NCBI GenBank assembly: GCA_029776255.1
Contig: JAKOTN010000120.1
Location: 1 to 64,000, forward strand
Length of the DNA: 64,000 nucleotides
Direction: 5' to 3'
Source of the DNA: Pseudomonadota bacterium
GTDB taxonomy: Bacteria > Pseudomonadota > Gammaproteobacteria > Burkholderiales > Rhodocyclaceae
In this document: positions 38,073 through 47,735 of the stretch, piece by piece
How positions within the stretch are numbered: position 1 is the first letter of the stretch
How the letters are laid out: each line of letters starts with the position of its first letter
Made by a program: the position numbers and the translations under genes
The notes under the pieces: generated by a model
Database searches by the model: none
What the model saw: the letters and a program-made list of their open reading frames with translations, nothing else
Told to the model about the DNA's origin: nothing

Positions 38073-38385
38073 TGACCATGGCCTGGTTCAGGAAGCGTCC
38101 GGCGCCGGGATTGATGCATCACTCCGAGCTTGGCAGCCAGTACGCCAGCCATGCGTTTCAGGACAAGCTCAAGGAATTCGGCATGACCTGCTCGATGAGT
38201 TGAAAGGGAAACTGTTGGGGCAACGCGCCGACGGAGATCTGGTTCAACAGCTTCAACATGAAATTCGCCATGCCACTCATGCCGACATGAAGGCCACCAG
38301 CTTCGAATACATCGAAGTCTTCTACAACCGGAAACGCCTGCATTCGACTCTTGGCTACAGATCGCCGATTCAGTTCCTTGAAGAT
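38073..38385 (+). pseudogene. IS3-family OrfB C-terminal remnant
   Basis: Translates as [23 protein letters not shown], then a TGA in place of a codon after CSMS, then [17 protein letters not shown], and after a frame change [20 protein letters not shown] and [16 protein letters not shown]. These are the last third of an IS3 OrfB integrase, with the HSE/D-GSQYAS and final Glu regions. It has one nonsense and at least one frameshift change and no proper end. Confidence 0.85.
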
Positions 38386-38529
38386 ACCATGCCGGCGGTC
38401 GTGGCTCACCCAAGTCCTGATCTTCTCTTCGGGGACCGACCACTGCCGCGCCAACAGTTTCGCTCCGCCTTCATCGGCCAAGAAGCTTTTGACGATATCG
38501 AGCTTGAATTCAGTTTTGTACTTCTTCAT
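38386..38529 (-). pseudogene. Second IS3-type OrfA, N-terminal remnant
   Basis: The minus strand from 38529 encodes [20 protein letters not shown] and [18 protein letters not shown], the helix-turn-helix start of a different IS3-type OrfA. After 48 codons it runs into antisense of the OrfB remnant at 38385. Upstream (higher coordinates) its terminal repeat is still present. Confidence 0.8.
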
Positions 38530-38553
38530 GGAAACCTTGAAGTTTGTCCAACT

Positions 38554-38583
38554 TCTGGGGGCAGTCAATCTGGGGGCAGTCAA
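38554..38583. repeat. Tandem duplication of an IS tip (15 bp twice)
   Basis: TCTGGGGGCAGTCAA occurs twice in a row (38554-38568 and 38569-38583). Read on the minus strand this is the element tip TGACTGCCCCC followed by the transposase leader, so the terminal sequence of the second IS3-type element is duplicated. The remaining gap 38584-38702 shows nothing I can support. Confidence 0.8.
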
Positions 38584-38702
38584 CGCGCGAGAAGACTTGG
38601 TGATCGATTGGCGCGTGGATTGTCTGCTGGAATGCGCGAGAATGGCGAGGCGGCGGGAAAGCGTCGGACGAGCATGCCAGCACCGGTGCCGGCGACCCAA
38701 GG

Positions 38703-40673
38703 TCAGCGCATGCGTTCCAGGGCCGGCGCTTCCGAGGCGTGCTCCAGATAAACCCAGTCCACGATCTCGTCGCTCGGGATGTAGCCCGCCACCAGTTGTT
38801 GCATCATCAGGCGAATGACACCGACGTCGTTGACGTTCAAGGCGATTTCCAGGGCATGCAGACGGTCCTCGAAGTCGGTCCAGGGCATGAAATCCTCACG
38901 GGCTTTCATGATTCGAGGGTGTAAAGTCGGTTGGGGATTGTCGCCGATCAGCAATTCTTCGTAGAGTTTTTCGCCAGGGCGCAGGCCGGTAACCTGGATC
39001 TCGATGTCGCCATCGGGATCGTTGTCGTCTTTCACCGTCAGGCCGGAGAGTTCCACCATCCGCCGCGCCAAATCGATGATTTTCACCGGCTGGCCCATGT
39101 CCAGCAGGAACACGTCGCCGCCCTTGGCCATGGCCCCTGCCTGGATGACCAGTTGCGCGGCTTCCGGAATCGTCATGAAGTAGCGGGTGACCTCGGAGTG
39201 GGTGAGCGTGATGGGGCCACCGTCACGAATCTGTTCGCGAAACTTGGGAACCACCGAGCCGGACGAACCCAGCACGTTGCCGAAACGGACCATGCTGAAC
39301 CTGGTGCCCGTGCCGGTGGCCGCCAGGGCTTGCAGCGCCATTTCCGCCAGGCGCTTGCTGGCACCCATCACGTTGGTGGGACGCACCGCCTTGTCGGTGC
39401 TGATCAGCACGAAGTCGGCGACGCCGTTTTCGGCGGCGGCGCGGGCCGTGCGCAGGGTACCCAGCGCGTTGTTTTTTATCCCCGCGGCCGGATTGTGCTC
39501 GACCAGCGGCACGTGTTTATAGGCGGCCGCATGGTAAACCGTATTCGGACGCCAGGTGGACAGGATCTCGCGCATGCGATCGTCGTCCTGCACAGAGGCC
39601 AGCAAGGGCAGCAGCTCAATTTCCCGGCCGACCCGTTTTTCTTCCAGTTCCTGATGAATGGCGTAGAGCGCGAACTCGCTTTGCTCGATCAACAGCAGCC
39701 GGGCCGGCGCCACGGCGAGAATCTGGCGGCACAGTTCGCTGCCGATGGAGCCACCGGCGCCTGTCACCAGCACGACCTTGCCGGCGATGTTCTTGGTCAA
39801 CAGGAGGTGGTTGGGCACCACCGGCTCGCGCCCGAGCAGATCGTCGATATCGAGATCCCGCAGATCCGACACGCTGACCTTCCCCTGGGCCAGATCGGTC
39901 ACGCTGGGCAGGGTGCGAACGGCCACTTGCGCGCTGCGGATCCGGCTCAGGATTTCGTTGCGGCGGTGGCGCGAGATGCTGGGCATGGCCAGCAGCACGT
40001 CACTGATGTGGAGTGCGCTTACCAGGCTGTCGAGGTCGGATGGGTTATAGATCGGCTGACCGTTCAGAACATGGCCGTGGAGACGATCGTCGTCGTCGAG
40101 AAACCCCACTACCTTCATCTCGTGACTGTTAGCCATGGCGGTGGCCAATTGGCGCCCCGTGCCGCCCGCGCCATAGATGAGCACCTTGGGACGCGAAACT
40201 CGTTTGAGGATGCTCAGATACTGGTCGCCCAGCCAGACCCGCGCCAGCGCCCGGGAGATGCCCACGAACAGGAGCAGCAGAATGGGCTGAATGATCCCAA
40301 CGGTGCGCGGCACGCCGGCAACGCCGACGGCGGTGAATACGGAGGCGTACAGCAAACCGTAAATGGTCACCGCCCGCGCCACCGCCAGCAAGGCCGGCCA
40401 GCCACTGTAGCGAAAGATGGCTCGATACAGCCCCGATACGACGAAAAGTGGCAACGCCAGGCCAACGGACGCCGCCGTGGCTCGGATCGCCCCCGGCGCC
40501 CACACGCTTGTCCCGGTAAAACCGATGAAATCGCCCAGGCGGAGATAGAACGCCAACCAAACGGTCAGCACACACAAGCTGAAGTCGACCGTCAGGGCCA
40601 CGATTCGCTTGGCCGGTCTTGGCAAGGCCAGCACTGGAATGGCCAAATTCAAGGGCAGTTTAGTCACGCGCAT
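38703..40673 (-). CDS. WbpM/FlaA1-like nucleotide-sugar 4,6-dehydratase
   Basis: A 656-residue membrane-anchored dehydratase. Four N-terminal transmembrane segments (about residues 20-130), a first Rossmann-like domain ([14 protein letters not shown]), then an extended SDR domain with [14 protein letters not shown] near 305 and [17 protein letters not shown], the altered catalytic region typical of WbpM-type enzymes. These convert UDP-GlcNAc to UDP-4-keto-6-deoxy-GlcNAc. It is the last gene of the glycan locus, 6 bases after the sugar transferase. Together with the next two genes it suggests UDP-QuiNAc or a related sugar. Confidence 0.92.
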   Translation of the reverse strand: MRVTKLPLNLAIPVLALPRPAKRIVALTVDFSLCVLTVWLAFYLRLGDFIGFTGTSVWAPGAIRATAASVGLALPLFVVSGLYRAIFRYSGWPALLAVARAVTIYGLLYASVFTAVGVAGVPRTVGIIQPILLLLFVGISRALARVWLGDQYLSILKRVSRPKVLIYGAGGTGRQLATAMANSHEMKVVGFLDDDDRLHGHVLNGQPIYNPSDLDSLVSALHISDVLLAMPSISRHRRNEILSRIRSAQVAVRTLPSVTDLAQGKVSVSDLRDLDIDDLLGREPVVPNHLLLTKNIAGKVVLVTGAGGSIGSELCRQILAVAPARLLLIEQSEFALYAIHQELEEKRVGREIELLPLLASVQDDDRMREILSTWRPNTVYHAAAYKHVPLVEHNPAAGIKNNALGTLRTARAAAENGVADFVLISTDKAVRPTNVMGASKRLAEMALQALAATGTGTRFSMVRFGNVLGSSGSVVPKFREQIRDGGPITLTHSEVTRYFMTIPEAAQLVIQAGAMAKGGDVFLLDMGQPVKIIDLARRMVELSGLTVKDDNDPDGDIEIQVTGLRPGEKLYEELLIGDNPQPTLHPRIMKAREDFMPWTDFEDRLHALEIALNVNDVGVIRLMMQQLVAGYIPSDEIVDWVYLEHASEAPALERMR

Positions 40674-40679
40674 TCACGC

Positions 40680-41234
40680 TCACCCTTGCCGAATACGGTC
40701 ACCGCTGCCCGAGCCGGTAACCGTTTTGACGATGTACGCAAAGTAGGCGGGCACGCCCAAACCCTCCAACATACGCGCGTCCGTTTCAGCCAGCAGACGT
40801 GGCGTCGACATGTCGATCCCCCTGATTTGAGCCAGACCCGTAATCCCGGGACGCGCGGCAAAAACGCCTCGCGAGTCACGCTCCGCGACCAGTTCTTCCT
40901 GATTGAACAAACAGGGGCGCGGCCCGACCAGACTCATCTCGCCCTTGAAAACATTCCACAACTGCGGCAGTTCGTCGAGCTTGGTGCGACGCAGAAACGC
41001 ACCCAACGCGGTCACCGCGGCGGGATCGGCCAGATGCGTGGCCACCGACTGCGTGTCTGGTTTCATGGTGCGGAATTTGACCAGGGTAAATGGTCTTTTG
41101 TGCTGTCCCACGCGCACCTGCCTGAACAAGGGCGCGCCGGTGTCAAACATCCCGATCAGGAAAAGAATTGCCAGCAAGGGCAGCGCGACCAACAACCCCA
41201 CACCGGCCAACACGATATCCAGTATACGTAGCAT
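40680..41234 (-). CDS. Small PglC/WbpL-type initiating sugar transferase
   Basis: A 184-residue monotopic phosphoglycosyl transferase: one N-terminal hydrophobic helix (ILDIVLAGVGLLVALPLLAI) and the core with KFRTM, RRTKLDELPQLWNVFKGEMS, LVGPRPCLF and RPGITGLAQIRG. It puts a sugar phosphate on undecaprenyl phosphate and starts the repeat unit. The ATG at 41234 overlaps the previous gene's stop (TGATG), so I prefer it over the upstream frame. With its neighbours the likely donor is UDP-QuiNAc, by analogy with WreU/WbpL systems. Confidence 0.92.
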   Translation of the reverse strand: MLRILDIVLAGVGLLVALPLLAILFLIGMFDTGAPLFRQVRVGQHKRPFTLVKFRTMKPDTQSVATHLADPAAVTALGAFLRRTKLDELPQLWNVFKGEMSLVGPRPCLFNQEELVAERDSRGVFAARPGITGLAQIRGIDMSTPRLLAETDARMLEGLGVPAYFAYIVKTVTGSGSGDRIRQG

Positions 41235-42178
41235 CACCGACCTGCCTCGACTTTCGAATACCACTGCGCTGTCTCCGCGAGCCCCGACGGCATGGTGAAG
41301 GGGGGGCGCCAGCCCAAAATTTCCTGTATCGGTGCGATGTTAACGGCAAGCGAGCCGATCAGACGGTCAACGGCGGCACGTTTACCCAGTGTCGCTCCCG
41401 CCCATTCCATCCAGGCGACGGGGACGGGCACGAGAAACGGTCGTCGCCGCATGGCCTCGGCGATCCGACGTATCAATTCTGGCGTGGACACGTCGTCACC
41501 GTCACTTACCAGGAATGTTTTTCCGGGCGCTTCGGGATGCACGAGACATAAACGAACGACGTCCACCAAATTTCCCAGATAGATCAAGCTGCGGCGGTTT
41601 CGAATGGCCCCGAGAGGCAAGGGATGTCTTTTTTCGATCGCTTGCATGAGGCGAAGGAAGTTGCCTTTGACGCCGGGGCCATAAACCAGGGGCGGGCGAA
41701 GAACGACGACCTCCATCCCGGTCTCGCGCGCGATCTGGGACAAGGCTTGTTCCGCCTCCCACTTCGAAATCGCGTAAGCATCCACGGGCCTGGCCAGATC
41801 ATCCGCGCGGTACGGCTCGTTTTTTCCGTCGCCGAGCACTTTGACCGTGCTAACGAAAATGAAACGCCTGACGCCGATTTTGGCGCACTGCCGCGCCAGA
41901 TTGATCGTGCCCAGGGTGTTGGCTTGGCGATACTGACTGGCTTGCGCCGCGGTTTCTTTTTCCGACATCGGCACCTTGCCCGCCAAATGAACAACCGCGT
42001 CGATGGTCGTATCCAAGGCAGCACTCCATTCGGTATGCCGATCCAAATCGCCAACGGCAATCTCCCCGGGCGCAGTCGATGTACGTACCGCGCGGACGAC
42101 CCGGTCGTCGCCTTTTTCGAGCGCCACACATAGCGCCTTCCCGATCAAGCCATTGGCGCCAGTCACTAAAATCGTCAT
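41234..42178 (-). CDS. Extended SDR epimerase/reductase (WbpV/WreQ-like)
   Basis: A 314-residue NAD(P)-dependent short-chain enzyme: TGANGLIGKAL at the N-terminus, VHLAGKV, FVSTVKVLGDG and the YAISKWEAE (YxxxK) catalytic pair. Proteins of this size next to a WbpM-like dehydratase and an initiating transferase are usually 4-reductases or 4-epimerases (WbpV, WreQ) of UDP-4-keto-6-deoxy-GlcNAc, giving UDP-QuiNAc or UDP-FucNAc. Which one cannot be told. Translation of the next gene is coupled through TGATG. Confidence 0.88.
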   Translation of the reverse strand: MTILVTGANGLIGKALCVALEKGDDRVVRAVRTSTAPGEIAVGDLDRHTEWSAALDTTIDAVVHLAGKVPMSEKETAAQASQYRQANTLGTINLARQCAKIGVRRFIFVSTVKVLGDGKNEPYRADDLARPVDAYAISKWEAEQALSQIARETGMEVVVLRPPLVYGPGVKGNFLRLMQAIEKRHPLPLGAIRNRRSLIYLGNLVDVVRLCLVHPEAPGKTFLVSDGDDVSTPELIRRIAEAMRRRPFLVPVPVAWMEWAGATLGKRAAVDRLIGSLAVNIAPIQEILGWRPPFTMPSGLAETAQWYSKVEAGR

Positions 42179-42271
42179 CGCCCCTCCCGAGCGTGCTTAG
42201 CCACGGATTCTTGGTTTTCTCAATTTCACCGACTTCTTATGGCCGGCGAAAATAGCCATTCGACAAAGCCC

Positions 42272-43006
42272 CTAATGCCTTCGCCAAAGGAAGAAGCGGG
42301 CCATGCTGGTAAGATGCCAGCGCAGATGACGAAGGCTTCTGTGGCTGTCGCGACGCGCATCGTGGATCGCACTGACCGACGGGCAAGCGACGACCTTCAG
42401 TCCCGATCGCCAGACACGACGACAAATATCGACATCCTCATAATAGAGAAAATAGCGCTCATCGAACCCTCCGAGCCGCGAATACGCGGACGACGCAAAG
42501 AGCATGAACATGCCCGCGACCCAATCCGGATTGAACACAGGGGCACCGGGTTCAACGAAATATCGGCCATCCGGACCGTCGAAGGCCTTGCGCGCAAGAG
42601 ATATCAGGGTGGGGAAACACCGGATGCTGTCTTCCACGGTGCCATCGGGCGCGACGATCAGCGGTGCGGACAATGCGACGGCATGGTCCTCCAAGGCGCG
42701 CAACAGGAGCGGAAAAGGATCGTCCCGCAATTCGATGTCGGGATTGAGAACACAGAAAAACGCCTCGCGGCACAGGCGAAACGCCGCGTTGTGGTTGGCG
42801 CCAAAACCTTTGGGCCTCTCGTTGTCGATGACGCGGACCAAAGCGTCTTCCGGCGGCCGGAGCGTCTCTGGCACGTTGAGCGTCACGATAACCTCCCCCA
42901 CATTGGGACACGCTCGAAGTTGATCGACCAGCGCCGCTACCATACCGCCATGACCATGACTGACAATGGAGACGGTCACCTTGGCCAATGGATGCTCACA
43001 CGGCAT
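42272..43006 (-). CDS. Family 2 glycosyltransferase
   Basis: A 244-residue GT2-type enzyme: VSIVSHGHGGMVAALV, IDNERPKGFGANHNAAF, the metal-binding FCVLNPDIEL and GGFDERYFLYYEDVDICRR, characteristic of rhamnosyltransferase-like GT2 proteins. It acts in the cytoplasm on the growing lipid-linked repeat unit. Its start overlaps the end of the flippase gene by 11 bases. A 93-base gap separates it from the epimerase gene. Confidence 0.9.
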   Translation of the reverse strand: MPCEHPLAKVTVSIVSHGHGGMVAALVDQLRACPNVGEVIVTLNVPETLRPPEDALVRVIDNERPKGFGANHNAAFRLCREAFFCVLNPDIELRDDPFPLLLRALEDHAVALSAPLIVAPDGTVEDSIRCFPTLISLARKAFDGPDGRYFVEPGAPVFNPDWVAGMFMLFASSAYSRLGGFDERYFLYYEDVDICRRVWRSGLKVVACPSVSAIHDARRDSHRSLRHLRWHLTSMARFFLWRRH

Positions 43007-44291
43007 CGCCCGCCCTCCAAGCCATCGCCATCGCAGGAACGCATATCAGCCCGTAAGCGACCAGAAAGGATCCAATCACGCCAGGAATGCCATAGGCGCC
43101 GGCGAACGCGCTCGACAGTGGTACAGCAACCAAGGTGGCGATCAACATCGGCATCGCCATCACTTCTCGTCCGCGAGCGCGAAAATGAACCGCGAACATG
43201 CTGAGACTATGAAAGACGAGGAACACGCCGAAAAGCAGCGCCAAATCGACAGGAGCCAAGAGCCTGCCGGCGATCGGGACGCCGTCGATCAGTATCACCG
43301 CTCCAAGGCACACCGCGTAAGCGGCGCACATCAACAGAAACGCTTTCCTGAACTCGTTTCCGAACAGGCTTCGCGACGCCGATTCCCGGCCTTCCACAAC
43401 CAGATGAGTAATCCGCGGCACTTTGGCAATCAGCCAAGAAGCACAGAGCGAGCCCACCAAATTGGCGACGACGACCGAGAGGCCAAGCCGCCCCGCGGAC
43501 AGTGCATCACAAAAATAGAATACCGCCAAGGTCGGCCAGTTGAGAAACGCATAACTGGCCAGCCACGACAGGGCGACACGCCTCTGCAGTGGCCAGACCT
43601 GTTCGCGCCAGGAAAATTCCGAACCGGACCTGGACCCGGAGCCACCAAACAGATCCTTATAGCGGAGCCGCAACCAGAAAAAGGTGGTGAACGCGACCGC
43701 CAAGGGTGCCATCGCAGGCGCATAGAGGCCTAGACCGATGACCAGCAGCACCCAGGCAAGCACGGCACCCAGCGCGTAATGGAGCAAGCGCAACAGGTAG
43801 ACTTCCGACACGCGCCCGGTGCCCTCCAAAATGGAAAGCGTCGGATACGCGGGCAGGCTTAGCCCAACGCCGAGCACGGCCAGCAGCCAGGGCCATTGCC
43901 AACCGATGTCCTCCTGACCGATCCTCGCCAGCGAGAAATACAGATAGCCGATGGGAATCAAGAGCAACGCGAACAGACTCGCACGTGCATACCAGCGCCG
44001 GCTCCAGGCGACCAACGCCAGGAAAGCGGTCCGGGTATGGCCGAATGGTGCCACCTGCCCACTTGTCCCGATGGTCAGGCCAGGAAACATCCGCGCCGAA
44101 ATCTGCACCAATAAAGGCGAGAGTCCGAGATCCAGTAGGACGTAGCCGCTAAGCAGGCTACCGATGGCGTAATAAAAGCCCTGCTCGGTCGGAGACAGAA
44201 AACAGGTCACCAGCAAGGCGGTCACGAAGCCGGAAGCCGCCTGCCAGACCTTCTGCAGCAGAACGATGTGGGCCGAGGCAAGAGAACGCAT
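42996..44291 (-). CDS. Wzx-type polysaccharide flippase
   Basis: A polytopic membrane protein of about 431 residues with around 12 hydrophobic segments, of the MATE-like/Wzx polysaccharide transport group (LLQKVWQAASGFVTALLVTCFLSPTEQGFYY at the start). It probably moves the undecaprenyl-linked repeat unit across the inner membrane. The ATG at 44291 is chosen; TTG at 44297 is possible. No Wzy polymerase is evident in the window; one could lie further right. Confidence 0.85.
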   Translation of the reverse strand: MRSLASAHIVLLQKVWQAASGFVTALLVTCFLSPTEQGFYYAIGSLLSGYVLLDLGLSPLLVQISARMFPGLTIGTSGQVAPFGHTRTAFLALVAWSRRWYARASLFALLLIPIGYLYFSLARIGQEDIGWQWPWLLAVLGVGLSLPAYPTLSILEGTGRVSEVYLLRLLHYALGAVLAWVLLVIGLGLYAPAMAPLAVAFTTFFWLRLRYKDLFGGSGSRSGSEFSWREQVWPLQRRVALSWLASYAFLNWPTLAVFYFCDALSAGRLGLSVVVANLVGSLCASWLIAKVPRITHLVVEGRESASRSLFGNEFRKAFLLMCAAYAVCLGAVILIDGVPIAGRLLAPVDLALLFGVFLVFHSLSMFAVHFRARGREVMAMPMLIATLVAVPLSSAFAGAYGIPGVIGSFLVAYGLICVPAMAMAWRAGDAV

Positions 44292-44297
44292 CGCCAA

Positions 44298-45362
44298 TCA
44301 GACGTTGAACCGCCGCGCCGCGACCCGTTTTGCCACCGTTTTTAGCGTGCCCGCCCAACCCCGGTCTTCGATGACGTCCCGCAGGAACGGGCCCACATCC
44401 AGCAGTCGGCGAAGAAAACCAGGGGATTTGAACACTCCGCCGGCGAATGGCATTTCATACGGCCGGTTCGCTGCGATGGCCTGGGTATCCACCATAAACG
44501 CCCGAACCTGATCCTGAATTTCGTCCAATCTCCGGAGATGTTCCGCACGCGCCGCAACCACGGTTTCCTTCGCGTGGCGAAGTTGATCGGGAGAATCACC
44601 CCATGCGAAGCCGAGTCCTTTTAACTCCTTGGCACCCAAAGGGATTTGAAAATGCGCGTTGGGAAGAAAAACCGTAGGACACCCACAGAGAATGGCCTCC
44701 AGCGCTAGTGCTGAGTCTTCGTAGGAATAGAAGAATTCCGAACGCTGAAAGAGTGCGCGTATCTGCTCCGGCGTTTGGGAATCCGGCCGATCACGCGTGA
44801 TTTCCGTCATTCCCTCGGTGATCGGAAAGGTCTGTCCACCAAAGTGGTACTTGAACTTTCCAGCATAGTACACGCCGCCGGAGCGCCTCACGGGCGCTTG
44901 CGGCGGGCAGAAAAAAAACGGATCGGAAACTGGAAGAAAAAGTATCTGGCGAGGCTTATCGACTTGTATCTGATCCGCGATGGCTCGGCTGAAAGACAAG
45001 AGATAATCGTCTGCCTCAAGTGGATCGTTGCGGAACAACAATTCGTTGTAGTTCAGTAGATAACGGACCCGAACGGGCGGCGAAAACTTCGACACACGCA
45101 CGGTTTCCGGATAGACAACAATCGGTGTCAGCCCATTCTGGAAATGATAATCAACAATCCGCTGATTGAGGAACGGCGCCACGTCCATCGGAGACGACGC
45201 CAGATCCGGATTGAAACACGGACGGAGATATACAAACGCCGAACCGCCGGCCTTGTTAATGAGATCGGCAAGGCGAAAGAGCGCACGAACTCCGCCTGAA
45301 GTTCTGACGTAGCGTGGGGAAATGATGTAGTAGGGATGCTTGAGGGTGCTGCTGGTAGGCAA
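44298..45362 (-). CDS. Glycosyltransferase, GT4-like
   Basis: A protein of about 354 residues with the layout of a GT-B glycosyltransferase: YYIISPRYVRTSGGVRALFRLADLI at the N-terminus and the donor-binding region FFYSYEDSALALEAILCGCPTVFLPN. The start is best placed at a TTG (45362) with AAGGAG six bases upstream; a TTG 15 bases earlier opens the frame but lies inside that ribosome site. The sugar it transfers is unknown. The gap 45363-45514 shows no gene. Confidence 0.8.
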   Translation of the reverse strand: MPTSSTLKHPYYIISPRYVRTSGGVRALFRLADLINKAGGSAFVYLRPCFNPDLASSPMDVAPFLNQRIVDYHFQNGLTPIVVYPETVRVSKFSPPVRVRYLLNYNELLFRNDPLEADDYLLSFSRAIADQIQVDKPRQILFLPVSDPFFFCPPQAPVRRSGGVYYAGKFKYHFGGQTFPITEGMTEITRDRPDSQTPEQIRALFQRSEFFYSYEDSALALEAILCGCPTVFLPNAHFQIPLGAKELKGLGFAWGDSPDQLRHAKETVVAARAEHLRRLDEIQDQVRAFMVDTQAIAANRPYEMPFAGGVFKSPGFLRRLLDVGPFLRDVIEDRGWAGTLKTVAKRVAARRFNV

Positions 45363-45514
45363 AAAATTCTCCTTCAATCACATAGTTCCTGTTGGTCGAA
45401 GCGCGGTGGGCGAGATGCCACCCCATTGAGCTGTCGACCCCCAAGCCAACATCGCCCTTTAGGCGATCCCGGATCCCGCAGTGGCGCGGCAGTTTACCCA
45501 TGACGAGTCAATCA

Positions 45515-47671
45515 TCAACGCCGATAATTGAAAACCAGCACCTGTCCAGACTTTTTGCTAGTAAGCAGGAAGTTGACGTCATATAAATGAATGGCGTCAA
45601 AATCGAAATCGCTCGGGAAGGCGACTCGCTGATCAATGTTTTCCGTTTTTCCATCCACAAAGATTATCTCCCGATGATTCTCAGCCAGATAAATCCTATG
45701 CGCGGCATATGGTGAGGCATAGGTTGATGGCGCGGCATTATAAATTTCCCGCCATGCGCCGCTCCATTTGGATGACAAAAAATGATTATAACCCAGCTTC
45801 TTTGGCAAATAAGTCATCCGGATGCCGTCAAAAAGATAAAAATCCAATTGTGAAGCATGCTTGGGAAAGGGAAGCGAGCAATAAACGGAATACTTCTCTG
45901 ATTTTTTGTCAATCTCAATCGACGCGCACGGTTTATTGTCAACGAACGCATAGAGGGTTTTTCCCAGAGGGGTCGTTCCGTGAAAACTAAAAACCAGATT
46001 AAAGGGATAATAATTGGAATCATCGGTAACCGAATCGATATTTCCAAAACCTGGCTCAATCTCCGCGTAGTCGCTGATAGCCTCTGGAAGCTCAGGCACT
46101 GTGAGATCTGACGCCCTCCCTTCCGGAAGCAATTGACGCTCAAATTGCGCGCCTTGTTTTGCCACCCTTTTTTCGTAGTCGGCGACATTAGTGACAAAGG
46201 CACTCAATTCCGGCGCGGCGACGCAGTTGAAGAGCCAGAAGCACTCGCGTCCCGTGCCAGGCTGTTTCTCACCCTTGCGCGCGCCCCCATTCGCTTCCAA
46301 TGCCAGGCGATGGACCGCCAAATTGGAAATCGGCTCGTAAACATCGCGACGCGTCACCTGTGCCCTGTGTTTTACAATCAAAGGGACAAATTGGATCGAT
46401 ATTTCGTTGCCAGGCTCCAGCATCCGTGCCGATTTTCCAGGATCGAAGGAAATGCCATGATCCGATGTGAGAATGATCTCGGTATCGTCAAAAACACCTT
46501 TCTCGTGGAGCGCATCCGTCAGGCGTCCAAGTTCCTGGTCGATCCGCTTCAGCTGATCAATGTACCGCTCTCTATAATTCGTCATATTGACCAATGACCT
46601 CGTGTTCTCATCCAATTCGGATCTGAAAAGAACATCGGCGGTTTCGTTCTGGTTATAAAAATACGCCGCGTTCCACTGATACGGTCTGTGAGGCGCGAGT
46701 AGATGATGAAAATAGAAAAAAGGGCGATGATCGCCCTGGTCCGCCGGAACAAGTTCATCTGCGAGCAACCGACTGCGGTTAGTCGAAAATTTGTCTGGAC
46801 TGGCCGCAATCGTCACAAGATCCGATATTCCGTCAATCCGGGGCGTCCGGTAAACCGCGCCGAGATAATGCTTAAACAGTTTTCCAACGCGATCCGCAAA
46901 ACGACCGTCGAATTGGTGTTCAAAGGTATCGACAAGCTCGACCACATGCATACGGTGGGTTCGTCTGAACAATTCGAATAGCGAAGGCCCACGGTAAAAA
47001 CCGCCCCCAATCAGGTTCGCGTGTCTCCCGGCAATGATCGCGGGCACAGCCTTCTCGGTATATGAATTATTGGCAACAGCATTGTGATAGATGTCGGACG
47101 TCGCCATGATCGCGCTGAAATTCGGAAACCGGGTTTTATCTTCAAGGAGGTGATAGCCTCCTACCTGTTCGAGACCGAACTCGTCGAATACCAGAATGAC
47201 CGTATTGATTGGTTTCGTCGGCAAGCGGCTTCGATTGGCCTGGATGCCGAATACGGCGTATAGAAAAAACAAGAGTCCTAAAAATAAGATCAACGAGTTT
47301 GTAAGAAAGGTAGTTTTTTTGTCTAACTCCACCAGACACATCAATCCCAAAGCCACCAAAATACTAAGTTCCGGGTATGGGAAATAATGGCAATAAAAGG
47401 CGATCGCTCCTGCCAATAGCAAAAGCGGAATGATCTTCAGGAGGCCTCTGTTCAGGATGATGACTAACGACGACGCGGCCCATATGACAGCGAATAGACC
47501 GATGTAATTGCTGACACTGTCGCCAAGATAATAGTGAACGATCGTTGTACGGCGGATGCAGTACTCAAAAAAAGGGATGATAACGAAGAGCAAAAAAGCC
47601 AGATACGTTGACGAGATGGCTGTCAGCTTCTGCCAGACTTTTCGCACCTGGAATCTGTTGAGAATCTGCAT
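45515..47671 (-). CDS. Membrane sulfatase-like (alkaline phosphatase superfamily) protein
   Basis: A 718-residue protein with about five N-terminal transmembrane helices, then a periplasmic alkaline-phosphatase-superfamily domain: INTVILVFDEFGLEQVGG supplies the first metal Asp, NSYTEKAVPAIIAG the Thr/Ser nucleophile region, and LTSDHGISFDPG the metal-binding Asp-His. It resembles enzymes that transfer phospho-groups or cleave sulfate or phosphate on envelope glycans. The DNA is visibly more AT-rich than its neighbours, suggesting separate acquisition. A C-terminal beta-rich part of about 200 residues is not recognised. Confidence 0.82.
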   Translation of the reverse strand: MQILNRFQVRKVWQKLTAISSTYLAFLLFVIIPFFEYCIRRTTIVHYYLGDSVSNYIGLFAVIWAASSLVIILNRGLLKIIPLLLLAGAIAFYCHYFPYPELSILVALGLMCLVELDKKTTFLTNSLILFLGLLFFLYAVFGIQANRSRLPTKPINTVILVFDEFGLEQVGGYHLLEDKTRFPNFSAIMATSDIYHNAVANNSYTEKAVPAIIAGRHANLIGGGFYRGPSLFELFRRTHRMHVVELVDTFEHQFDGRFADRVGKLFKHYLGAVYRTPRIDGISDLVTIAASPDKFSTNRSRLLADELVPADQGDHRPFFYFHHLLAPHRPYQWNAAYFYNQNETADVLFRSELDENTRSLVNMTNYRERYIDQLKRIDQELGRLTDALHEKGVFDDTEIILTSDHGISFDPGKSARMLEPGNEISIQFVPLIVKHRAQVTRRDVYEPISNLAVHRLALEANGGARKGEKQPGTGRECFWLFNCVAAPELSAFVTNVADYEKRVAKQGAQFERQLLPEGRASDLTVPELPEAISDYAEIEPGFGNIDSVTDDSNYYPFNLVFSFHGTTPLGKTLYAFVDNKPCASIEIDKKSEKYSVYCSLPFPKHASQLDFYLFDGIRMTYLPKKLGYNHFLSSKWSGAWREIYNAAPSTYASPYAAHRIYLAENHREIIFVDGKTENIDQRVAFPSDFDFDAIHLYDVNFLLTSKKSGQVLVFNYRR

Positions 47672-47735
47672 CGCCGTACGATGACTCGGAAAAAATGACT
47701 GGGGAAAAAAACAGAAAACGAAAGTGAGGCAGCCC

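Larger units (their letters stand above)
36268..38385 (+). mobile_element. IS3-family element, interrupted and truncated
   Basis: The left tip at 36268 (TGAGCTTCCCCCGAAATTTC) is the same as that of the partial copy at 1-200. It contains a complete OrfA, the first few codons of OrfB (KYAWI), then the inserted IS1634-like element (36656-38072), then the C-terminal third of OrfB up to 38385. The middle of OrfB and the right tip are missing, so the insertion came with a deletion. Confidence 0.8.
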
